Assembly (NCBI GenBank): GCA_028820945.1
Contig: JAPPHW010000373.1
Coordinates: 1-6,013 of the forward strand
From: Defluviicoccus sp.
GTDB lineage: Bacteria; Pseudomonadota; Alphaproteobacteria; MPNO01
Direction of reading: 5' to 3'
Length of the DNA: 6,013 nt
The notes under the pieces are model-generated. The model was given only the letters and a program-made list of their open reading frames with translations. It ran no database searches and was not told the DNA's origin. Positions 1 to 5,701 of this stretch are shown piece after piece (position 1 is the first letter of the stretch; every line of letters begins with the position of its first letter). Both the position numbers and the translations under genes were made by a program.

Positions 1-200
1 TTCTCGGTGATGTTGCCGTAATAGCCGCGCAGCTTCTGCTTGGCCTGAAGCTGGGTGCCGAAATCCGACGCCTTGCGGCGGCGCTGGCCGTGCTCGCCCG
101 GCGGATAGTCCCGCTTGTTCACCGGGCTCTTCGGCCGGCCCCAGAGGTTTACGCGGAGCCTGCGGTTGATCTTGTATTTCGAGCGTACGCGCTTCGTCAT
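1..200 (-). CDS. rpsD: 30S ribosomal protein S4, N-terminal part (cut by left edge)
   Basis: Reading the minus strand from the ATG at 200-198 gives 66 complete codons starting [18 protein letters not shown], followed by the motifs WGRPKSPVN (from residue 20), PPGEHGQRR and [13 protein letters not shown]. These match the N-terminus of ribosomal protein S4, which binds 16S rRNA early in small-subunit assembly and, in enterobacteria, also acts as a translational repressor. There are no cysteines in this part, so it is the zinc-free type of S4 typical of Alphaproteobacteria. A Shine-Dalgarno-like AAGGAA (207-212 on the minus strand) lies six bases before the ATG and fixes the start. S4 is usually slightly over 200 residues, so about two thirds of the gene lies beyond the left edge. 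The gene stands alone here, divergent from dksA, rather than in the alpha operon with rpsM, rpsK and rpoA as in E. coli. Confidence 0.97.
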   Translation of the reverse strand, partial: MTKRVRSKYKINRRLRVNLWGRPKSPVNKRDYPPGEHGQRRRKASDFGTQLQAKQKLRGYYGNITE

Positions 201-290
201 GACCGGTTCCTTGTTCGGTTGTTTGTTGTCCCGGTAGGTCCGCCGCCCGCGCGGAGGACGGGGCGTTTCCGCCCGCTTTCCCGGGAAGAG
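201..290 (-). promoter_or_regulatory. rpsD 5' leader with two short hairpins
   Basis: The predicted untranslated leader of rpsD contains two hairpins. In the minus-strand RNA one is GGGCG-GAAA-CGCCC (274-261), a five-base-pair stem closed by a GNRA-type tetraloop. The second is TCCGC-(7 bases)-GCGGA (255-239). The rest, towards the start codon, is A- and C-rich (ACAACAAACAACCGAACAAGG) and probably unstructured, leaving the ribosome binding site open. Whether S4 or another factor binds the hairpins cannot be told from sequence. The leader length depends on the promoter call at 296-323. Confidence 0.35.
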
Positions 291-295
291 CGCGG

Positions 296-323
296 AGTAT
301 AGGCGCGGCGGATAGGCTGTCAA
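296..323 (-). promoter_or_regulatory. sigma70-type promoter for rpsD
   Basis: On the minus strand a perfect -35 box TTGACA (323-318) and a -10 box TATACT (301-296) are separated by 16 bases. This is close to the housekeeping consensus and stands out in such GC-rich DNA. It points at rpsD, with transcription predicted to start near 289 and leave a leader of about 90 bases. A strong promoter fits a ribosomal protein gene. The prediction is from sequence alone. Confidence 0.75.
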
Positions 324-387
324 ACGCCGCCTAATCCGGCGCTTCCGGACCGCGTTCGGAGGGTGCGGGCAGGGCGCCCCTTGTTTG

Positions 388-416
388 TTGCGGCGCCCGG
401 GGCCGTGCCCTATTCT
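388..416 (+). promoter_or_regulatory. candidate sigma70 promoter for dksA
   Basis: A -35-like TTGCGG (388-393) is followed after exactly 17 bases by a -10-like TATTCT (411-416). The -35 is a partial match and the -10 a good one. Transcription would start near 423 and leave a short leader of roughly 20 bases containing the dksA ribosome binding site. It lies about 65 bases from the -35 of the divergent rpsD promoter, so the two do not overlap. Confidence 0.45.
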
Positions 417-445
417 CCCGCGCCAACGAGGCAGGGGCAGCGGCG

Positions 446-868
446 GTGACGAAGCGGGTCAACCTCCCCAAGGGGTATCGTCCGCGCGAGGACGAGCCGT
501 TCATGAACGCGAGGCAGCGCGAGTATTTTCGCAACAAGCTGCTGGCCTGGCGGGACGAATTGCTCCAGGAAAGCTCGGCCACGCTGGAGCATCTGCAGGA
601 GGATCAATCGCCGTCCGCCGACCTCGCGGACAGGGCCACGGTCGAGACCGATCGCTCCATCGAGCTCAGGACCCGCGACCGCGAGCGCAAGCTGATCGCC
701 AAGATCGACGCCGCGCTGATGCGGATCGAGGACGGCACCTACGGCTATTGCGAGGAGACCGAGGAGCCGATCGGGATCAGGCGTCTCGAGGCGCGGCCCA
801 TCGCGACGCTGACCGTCGAGGCCCAGGAGCGCCACGAGCGCCGCGAGCGCACCTATCGCGACGACTGA
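446..868 (+). CDS. dksA: RNA polymerase-binding transcription factor DksA, single-cysteine type
   Basis: DksA enters the secondary channel of RNA polymerase and, with ppGpp, lowers rRNA transcription and raises that of biosynthetic genes. The 140-residue product has an N-terminal region with VNLPKGYRP and [14 protein letters not shown], a coiled coil (about residues 25-95), and a remnant zinc-finger fold (about 97-125). The coiled-coil tip carries the acidic motif D59-L-A-D62-R-A, equivalent to E. coli D71-x-x-D74-R-A that is needed for activity. In the zinc-finger region only C102 (GYCEET) remains of the four metal ligands; [11 protein letters not shown] is retained. This pattern is normal for alphaproteobacterial DksA. 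I chose the GTG at 446 because family members begin just before VNLP and an AGGGG (433-437) lies eight bases upstream; the next in-frame ATG (codon 20) would remove conserved residues. selD follows after 33 bases. Confidence 0.95.
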   Translation: MTKRVNLPKGYRPREDEPFMNARQREYFRNKLLAWRDELLQESSATLEHLQEDQSPSADLADRATVETDRSIELRTRDRERKLIAKIDAALMRIEDGTYGYCEETEEPIGIRRLEARPIATLTVEAQERHERRERTYRDD

Positions 869-887
869 CCCATCCTCGTCCGGTTGC

Positions 888-892
888 GGAGG
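888..892 (+). promoter_or_regulatory. Shine-Dalgarno site that decides the selD start
   Basis: GGAGG ends nine bases before the ATG at 902. An alternative in-frame TTG at 884 lies upstream of this site and would place it inside the coding region, adding only an arginine-rich MRRRRP extension. The site therefore supports the ATG. Confidence 0.8.
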
Positions 893-901
893 CGGCGACC
901 G

Positions 902-3169
902 ATGAAGCCGCAAGCGCCCGCGGTCAGGGATCTCGTGCTGGTCGGCGGCGGGCACAGCCACGTCGCCGTGCTCAAGGCGTTCGCCATGAAGCCGCTGCCC
1001 GGCGTCCGGACGACGCTGATCGCGCGCGACGTGCACACGCCCTATTCGGGCATGCTGCCGGGCCATGTCGCCGGGCATTACGGCCTCGACGAATGCCATA
1101 TCGACCTGCGCCCGCTCGCCAACCTGGCGGGCGCGCGGATCTACCATTGCGCGGCCACCCGGATCGACCTCGACGCCAGGCTCGTGTTCTCCGAGGGCCG
1201 GCCGCCAATCCCCTATGACTCGGTCTCCATCGACATCGGCTCGGCGCCCCGCACGGTCGACGTTCCCGGCGCGGCGGAGCATGCGGTGCCGGTCAAGCCG
1301 ATCGGCCGCTTCGTCCAGCGCTGGAACGCTCTGGCCGAACGCCTGAGCCGGCGCGCGGGTCCGGTGCGGATCGCGGTCGTCGGCGGCGGCGCCGGCGGGG
1401 TCGAGCTCGCGCTTTCGGTGCAGCACCGCCTGTCGCGGGGAGCCGTCGCCGTCGCCATGACCGTCGTCGATGCCGCCCCGGCGCTGCTGCCGGCTCACAA
1501 CGCGGCGACCCGGGCCCGGTTCGCGCGCATCCTCGCGGCGCGCGGGATCGAGACGTTGCTCGGACGCGCCGTCATCCGGGTCGAGCCGGGCAGGCTGGCC
1601 CTCGAGGACGGCGGGTCGGTCGAGGCGGACGAGATCCTCTGGGTGACCAGCGCTGCGGTCGAGGCCTGGCCCGCCGCCGTCGGGCTCGACGTCGACGGGG
1701 ACGGCTTCATCCGCGTCGACGATTTCCTGCGCTCGACCTCGCATCCGGACGTGTTCGCCTGCGGCGACGTGGCGGCGATGGTCAATTACCAGCGGCCCAA
1801 GGCCGGCGTCTTCGCGGTCCGGCAGGGCCCGCCCTTGGCCGAGAACCTGCGCCGGGCGCTGACCGGGCGCCCGCTCCGCCCCTACCGTCCGCAGCGCGCC
1901 TGGCTCAGCCTGATCTCGACCGGCGACGCCTACGCGGTCGCCTCGCGCGGCCGCCTCGCGGTCGAGGGGCGCTGGGTGTGGCGGCTGAAGGACTGGATCG
2001 ACCGGCGCTGGATGCGGAAATACACCGACCTGCCCGAGATGGAGGCCGAGCCTCTGCCGGTGCCGGCGCCCGGCCTCCCCCGGGTCGACGACCTCGAAAT
2101 GCGCTGCGGCGGCTGCGGCGCCAAGGTCGGACAGGACGTGCTGGAGCGGGCAATCGGCGGCATCGAGCCGCGTGCCCGCGACGATATCCTGGTCGGACTC
2201 CGCGATCCCGACGACGCGGCGGTCGTCCGGGTGGCGCCCGGCATGGCGGCGGTCCAGACAGTCGACCATTTCCGGTCCTTCGTCGACGACCCCTATCTGT
2301 TCGGCCGCATCGCCGCCAACCACGCGCTCGGCGACATCTACGCGATGGGGGCGGAGCCGCGGACCGCGCTCGCCATCGTCACCGTGCCGCACGGGCCGGA
2401 GGAGAAGATCGGGACCGAGATCGCCGACATGATGCAGGGGGTGAACGAGGTGCTCGCCGACGCCGGAGCCGCGCTGGTGGGCGGCCACACCGGCGAAGGC
2501 GCCGAACGCGCGCTCGGCCTCGCGGTCACCGGACGAGCGGACCCGGCCCGCGTGCTGCGCAAGGCGGGGATGCGCCCGGGCGACCGGCTGATTCTCACCA
2601 AGGCGCTCGGCACCGGGACGCTGTTCGCCGCCGACATGCGCTGCAAGGCGAAGGGGCGGTGGATCGAGGGCGCGATCGCCTCGATGCTGCAATCCAACCG
2701 GGCGGCGGCGGAGATCCTGATACACCACGGCGCGAGGGCGTGCACCGACGTGACCGGGTTCGGCCTCGCCGGGCATCTGGTCGAGATGGTGCGCGCGTCT
2801 TCGGCCGGCGTCGCGCTGGCCGCGGCGGACCTGCCCATGCTGGACGGCGCGCCCGATTGCCTCGCCGCCGGGATCGAGAGCTCGCTGCACCGACAGAACG
2901 CGCGCCAGGCGCGGGCGATAAGGAATATCGACGCGGCGGCGCTCCACCCCATACTGTTCGATCCCCAGACCGCCGGCGGGCTGCTCGCGAGCGTCCCGGG
3001 CGACCGGGCGGCGGACTGCCTCGCGGTGCTGCGCGAAGCGGGTTGCGGGGACGCCGCGATTATCGGCGTCGTCGAGCCGCTCACCGACATAGCCGCGCCG
3101 ATCCGGATCGTTCGCGAGCCGGAGCCGGTTCAGGAGTCCCCGCCGCTCCCGTCCGCCGCGAGCGCGTAG
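902..3169 (+). CDS. selD: Fusion of FAD/NAD(P)-binding oxidoreductase and selenide, water dikinase (SelD)
   Basis: SelD uses ATP to turn selenide into selenophosphate, the selenium donor for selenocysteine and 2-selenouridine. The product has 755 residues. Residues 1-390 form an NDH-2-like pyridine nucleotide-disulfide oxidoreductase fold: FAD motif VGGGHSHV (14-21), HTPYSGMLPG, a second dinucleotide motif VGGGAGG (160-166), and the FAD-closing motif FACGDVA (285-291). No CxxxxC redox pair is visible in it. SelD occupies about 398-755: C402-G-G-C405-G-A-K408 holds the catalytic Cys and Lys, followed by DPDDAAV (435-441), GGHT (527-530), TDVTGFG (615-621) and DPQTAGG (687-693). The catalytic residue is cysteine (TGC), so no UGA recoding is needed. 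I chose the ATG at 902 over the in-frame TTG at 884 because GGAGG (888-892) sits nine bases before it. Such fusions are known in bacteria; the oxidoreductase presumably supplies or handles reduced selenium, which is inference. No selA, selB or selU is in view. Confidence 0.95.
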   Translation: MKPQAPAVRDLVLVGGGHSHVAVLKAFAMKPLPGVRTTLIARDVHTPYSGMLPGHVAGHYGLDECHIDLRPLANLAGARIYHCAATRIDLDARLVFSEGRPPIPYDSVSIDIGSAPRTVDVPGAAEHAVPVKPIGRFVQRWNALAERLSRRAGPVRIAVVGGGAGGVELALSVQHRLSRGAVAVAMTVVDAAPALLPAHNAATRARFARILAARGIETLLGRAVIRVEPGRLALEDGGSVEADEILWVTSAAVEAWPAAVGLDVDGDGFIRVDDFLRSTSHPDVFACGDVAAMVNYQRPKAGVFAVRQGPPLAENLRRALTGRPLRPYRPQRAWLSLISTGDAYAVASRGRLAVEGRWVWRLKDWIDRRWMRKYTDLPEMEAEPLPVPAPGLPRVDDLEMRCGGCGAKVGQDVLERAIGGIEPRARDDILVGLRDPDDAAVVRVAPGMAAVQTVDHFRSFVDDPYLFGRIAANHALGDIYAMGAEPRTALAIVTVPHGPEEKIGTEIADMMQGVNEVLADAGAALVGGHTGEGAERALGLAVTGRADPARVLRKAGMRPGDRLILTKALGTGTLFAADMRCKAKGRWIEGAIASMLQSNRAAAEILIHHGARACTDVTGFGLAGHLVEMVRASSAGVALAAADLPMLDGAPDCLAAGIESSLHRQNARQARAIRNIDAAALHPILFDPQTAGGLLASVPGDRAADCLAVLREAGCGDAAIIGVVEPLTDIAAPIRIVREPEPVQESPPLPSAASA
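3130..3169. other. 40-base tail-to-tail overlap of selD and the UbiD-family gene
   Basis: The selD stop (TAG, 3167-3169, plus strand) lies inside the C-terminal codons of the minus-strand decarboxylase, whose own stop (TGA, 3132-3130) lies inside selD. The last dozen or so codons of each gene are therefore complementary. I see no hairpin followed by a U-run here, so neither gene has an obvious intrinsic terminator and opposing transcripts may run into each other. Confidence 0.85.
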
Positions 3170-4686
3170 GCGCCGTCTTCCAGCCGGTCGAGCCGGCCCC
3201 GCCGGCGGATTTCGTCGAGCGCCAGCGCGACCTCCCTTCCATCGCGGCTGCCGAGCGCGGCGACCAGCGCGCCGAACGTCCTGGGGCCGTCGGCGAGCGC
3301 GGCCTCCACGCTGTCGAACCGCTCCCCGTCGCCCTCCGCCGACGGCGCGTCGGGCACGGTGAAATAGAGCGGCGGCGGGCCGCCGAAGGGCCGCGTCAGG
3401 TCGTAGCCCGCCTTCGATCCGGTGCGGACCCCGCCGAGCGAGGGGTCGAGCGGGAGTGCGCGGAATCCGCTCTCGATCACCAGGTCGCGGTCGGGCTGGA
3501 ATCGGGTCGCGAGCGCCCAGTCGATCTGCGAGTCCGAGAACACGTCGATGTCCTCGTCGACCACGAAAACGTTCTTGGTGTTGGCGAGCGAGCCGAACGC
3601 GGCGGCGATCGCGTTCCTCGCCTCGCCCGGCACGCGCTGGCGCATCGCGATGCGGACGTTGAAGCTGCCGCCCGACGCCGGGCTCGCGCATACCGCCACC
3701 GGTTCCCGGATCGCGGTCTCCAACGCCCGCCACAGCGTCGCCTCGACCCTGAGCGCGTTGATCTGCGCCGTCTCGGTGTGGCGGATCTCCCGCCCGCTGA
3801 TGGTCGAGGTCTGGAAAAGCGCGTCCTCGCGCATCGTTATCGCTTCGAGGTGGAACACCGGGTTTCGCTTCATCACCCCGTAATAGCCGAGGAATTCGCC
3901 GTAGGGTCCCTCCGCCTCGACATGGCCGCGCGCGTCCAGATACCCCTCCAGCACCATCTCGGCGTCGGCCGGGACCATCACGTCGCCGGTGACGCTCTTC
4001 ACGATGCCGAGCGCCGCGCCGCGCAGACGCGCGATCAGCTCGAGCTCGTCCATCGGCAGCCGCATCGACGCCGCCACATGGTCGGTCGGGTGCGCGCCCA
4101 CGACGAAGCTTACCGGCAGCGTTTCGCCTCGCGCCGCGGCGCGCTCGTAGATCGCCTTCAGATCGCTCGGCGCGTTGAGGTCGACCCCGGCCTCCCTCCG
4201 GCCGCGCACCATCATCCGCCGGCAGCCGAGATTGGTGAGCCCCGTCTCCGGGTCCCGCACGTGGTCGAGCGAGGACGAGATGTAGGGTCCGCCGTCGAGC
4301 GCGTGCTGGAGATGGACAGGCAGCTTCGTGAGGTCGGCATCCTCGCCGGTCAGCACGACGGTTTGCACCGGCGCTTCGCCCCGGCCGATTTCGACCAGTT
4401 CCCGCGGCGTGGCGAGACGCTCCAGCACCAGCGCCAGCAGCTCCTCCGGCGAACAGTCGAAGCCGGCGGCGATGCGCGCCCGGCTGCCGGTCACCCCGCC
4501 CACCAGCTCGGCGCCCTCCGGTCCCGCGTTCCTGAACCAGACCGCGCGCGGGTTCCCGTCGAGAACCGTAGCGATGTCGATCGGGTCGATCGGGTCGTCG
4601 TGCACGGTCGCCTCGCCGGTCTCGACGAGGCGTTCGACGAAGGCGCGGAGGCGAAACCGTTCGAGATCGGGTGCGGGGGCGGCCAT
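3130..4686 (-). CDS. UbiD-family (prenyl-FMN-type) decarboxylase
   Basis: UbiD enzymes reversibly decarboxylate aromatic or unsaturated acids using prenylated FMN made by UbiX. The 518-residue product is of usual length and carries family landmarks: DLRKLPVHLQH-like DLTKLPVHLQH (118-128), T151-N152-L-G-C-R-R157, MPMDE-like LPMDELEL (210-217), VPADAEMVLEG (238-248) and E259-G-P-Y-G-E264-F. N152, R157, E259 and E264 line up with N168, R173, E277 and E282 of fungal Fdc1, so the catalytic Arg-Glu-Glu set is intact. The metal-ligand His191 of Fdc1 appears replaced, most simply by D175. This argues against ubiquinone-pathway UbiD proper and for an accessory decarboxylase of unknown substrate. The last 90 or so residues look like a small helical add-on. 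The ATG at 4686 has no Shine-Dalgarno sequence, but the N-terminus (FRLRAFVERLVETGE) is typical of the family. No ubiX is in the window. Confidence 0.9.
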   Translation of the reverse strand: MAAPAPDLERFRLRAFVERLVETGEATVHDDPIDPIDIATVLDGNPRAVWFRNAGPEGAELVGGVTGSRARIAAGFDCSPEELLALVLERLATPRELVEIGRGEAPVQTVVLTGEDADLTKLPVHLQHALDGGPYISSSLDHVRDPETGLTNLGCRRMMVRGRREAGVDLNAPSDLKAIYERAAARGETLPVSFVVGAHPTDHVAASMRLPMDELELIARLRGAALGIVKSVTGDVMVPADAEMVLEGYLDARGHVEAEGPYGEFLGYYGVMKRNPVFHLEAITMREDALFQTSTISGREIRHTETAQINALRVEATLWRALETAIREPVAVCASPASGGSFNVRIAMRQRVPGEARNAIAAAFGSLANTKNVFVVDEDIDVFSDSQIDWALATRFQPDRDLVIESGFRALPLDPSLGGVRTGSKAGYDLTRPFGGPPPLYFTVPDAPSAEGDGERFDSVEAALADGPRTFGALVAALGSRDGREVALALDEIRRRGRLDRLEDGAYALAADGSGGDS

Positions 4687-4695
4687 GGGCGGGCA

Positions 4696-4724
4696 ATGCT
4701 ATTGGCGGAGCGCGGCGCCCGCAA
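4696..4724 (-). promoter_or_regulatory. candidate promoter for the UbiD-family gene, possibly leaderless
   Basis: On the minus strand TTGCGG (4724-4719) and TAGCAT (4701-4696) are spaced by 17 bases. The -35 is the same hexamer as in the dksA candidate. The -10 ends only nine bases before the ATG at 4686, so transcription would begin within about three bases of the start codon. This agrees with the lack of a Shine-Dalgarno sequence there. Both boxes are imperfect, so this is tentative. Confidence 0.35.
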
Positions 4725-4770
4725 TCGCGGTTGCGCGCGGCGGGGCGAAGCGGGACACTCGCCCGCTTTG

Positions 4771-4777
4771 AGGGAGG
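4771..4777 (+). promoter_or_regulatory. strong Shine-Dalgarno site of the DUF427 gene
   Basis: AGGGAGG lies six bases before the ATG at 4784 and is the strongest ribosome binding site in the window. It settles the start of the downstream gene. No convincing plus-strand promoter was found in the 97-base gap; TTGCGC (4731-4736) with GACACT (4754-4759) at 17-base spacing is only a weak possibility. Confidence 0.8.
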
Positions 4778-4783
4778 ATCAGG

Positions 4784-5587
4784 ATGGCGGATGTCAGGAC
4801 GGCCGGCCCCGGGCCGGGCTATGCGAGGAACCCGGACCATTTCGTGCGCATCGACACGAGCCCGCGGCGCGTCCGCGCGGCGGTCGGCGGCGAGGTTATC
4901 GCGGATTCGACGCGGATGCGGCTGCTGCACGAGGCCAACCACCTGCCGGTCTACTATTTCCCGCTGGAGGACGTGCGGATGGACCTGATGACGCGCACCG
5001 ACACCGGCACGCACTGCCCCTACAAGGGCGACGCGTCCTACTGGTCGCTCGACGTCGGCGGGCGAAAGGTGGACGACATCCTCTGGAGCTACGAGACGCC
5101 GTTCGACGAGGTGCCCGAGCTCGCCGGGATCGGCGCGTTCTACTGGGGCAAGGTCGACGCCTGGTACGAGGAGGATGAGGAGATCTTCGTCCACGCGCGC
5201 GATCCCTACAAGCGGGTCGACGCGATCCCGTCCTCGCGCGAGGTCCGCGTGATCCTCGGCGGCGAGGAGGTCGCGCGCACGACCCGGGCGCATTTCCTGT
5301 TCGAGACCAACCTGCCGGTCCGCTACTACATCCCGAAGGACGACATCCGGATGGACCTGCTAAGCCCCACCGACAGCGCGACCCGCTGCCCCTACAAGGG
5401 CGAGGCGGTCTACTGGTCGGCCGAAATCGGCGGCGAGACCTTCGAGGACATCGTCTGGAGCTATCCCGACCCGATCCCCGAGTGCCCGAAGATCCGGGAC
5501 CTGATGTGCTTCTACAACGAGAACGTCGACGCGATCCTTGTCGACGGGGTGGAGACCGGGAAGCCGAAGACCAAGTGGTCGCGGTAG
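4784..5587 (+). CDS. Protein of two tandem DUF427 domains, function unknown
   Basis: The 267-residue soluble product has no signal peptide or membrane segment. It consists of two copies of the DUF427 domain (about residues 28-130 and 152-254). Each has a V-GGE-(V)-A start, a LPV-YY-P--D-RMDL block (54-68 and 177-192), CPYKG (78-82 and 202-206), YWS (86-88 and 210-212), W-SY (101-103 and 225-227) and a FY----VDA block near the end. The copies are offset by 124 residues throughout with no visible gap, which indicates an old in-frame duplication. DUF427 is widespread in bacteria and fungi, often as one or two domains, and its biochemical role is not established. The conserved Cys-Pro-Tyr-Lys and aromatic residues suggest a ligand pocket, but this is inference. 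The divergent neighbour is the UbiD-family gene; the downstream neighbour converges across a long palindrome. Confidence 0.9.
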   Translation: MADVRTAGPGPGYARNPDHFVRIDTSPRRVRAAVGGEVIADSTRMRLLHEANHLPVYYFPLEDVRMDLMTRTDTGTHCPYKGDASYWSLDVGGRKVDDILWSYETPFDEVPELAGIGAFYWGKVDAWYEEDEEIFVHARDPYKRVDAIPSSREVRVILGGEEVARTTRAHFLFETNLPVRYYIPKDDIRMDLLSPTDSATRCPYKGEAVYWSAEIGGETFEDIVWSYPDPIPECPKIRDLMCFYNENVDAILVDGVETGKPKTKWSR

Positions 5588-5696
5588 CGCCCTTCGATAC
5601 GGCGCTGACGCGCCTACTCAGGGTGAGGGTAATGTTTGTGCGTCCGACAACCCTCCCTCATCCCGAGTAGGCGCGTCAGCGCCGTATCGAGGGACG
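5588..5696. repeat. Long imperfect inverted repeat with REPIN-like layout; possible two-way terminator
   Basis: Bases 5591-5629 pair with 5655-5693 with 36 Watson-Crick matches out of 39, including 26 consecutive ones (5594-5619 with 5665-5690). The central loop (5630-5654) is richer in A and T than its surroundings. Each arm also contains its own small palindrome: GGCGC-TGAC-GCGCC (5601-5614) on the left and GGCGC-GTCA-GCGCC (5670-5683) on the right. Each small hairpin is flanked by GTAG (5667-5670 plus strand; 5617-5614 minus strand), the tetranucleotide seen next to REP hairpins. Two REP-like units in opposite orientation define a REPIN. The element starts right after the DUF427 stop and ends five bases from the stop of the convergent dioxygenase gene. 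In RNA it would form a very stable hairpin and could end transcription from both sides, although no clear U-run follows. Confidence 0.85.
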
Positions 5697-5701
5697 CCCT
5701 C

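Noticed and set aside
90..302. A 70-codon plus-strand frame opposite rpsD and its leader
   Set aside because: It is antisense to conserved S4 sequence and to the rpsD promoter region, and its product resembles no known protein.
884..901. In-frame upstream TTG start for selD
   Set aside because: It would put the good GGAGG site inside the gene and add only an Arg-rich six-residue extension; the ATG at 902 is correctly spaced from that site.
385..1218. A 277-codon plus-strand frame over dksA and the start of selD
   Set aside because: It overlaps two well-supported genes in another frame and has low-complexity Arg/Ala/Gly composition.
2099..2125. Possible selenocysteine (UGA) at the SelD active site
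   Set aside because: Both candidate positions are TGC (cysteine), so no recoding signal is expected.
2338..3090. A 250-codon minus-strand frame opposite the SelD domain
   Set aside because: It is Ser/Ala/Pro/Arg-rich, has no recognisable motif, and lies wholly antisense to conserved SelD sequence.
1978..5178. A 1066-codon stop-free frame on the plus strand
   Set aside because: It is an out-of-frame or antisense shadow of selD, the UbiD-family gene and the start of the DUF427 gene, with arginine-rich low-complexity translation and no family motifs.
410..5293. A 1627-codon stop-free frame on the minus strand
   Set aside because: It runs antisense or out of frame through dksA, selD, the UbiD-family gene and the DUF427 gene. 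Its translation is Arg/Ala/Gly/Asp-rich without any recognisable domain. Such frames arise in GC-rich DNA because stop codons are rare opposite strongly biased codons.
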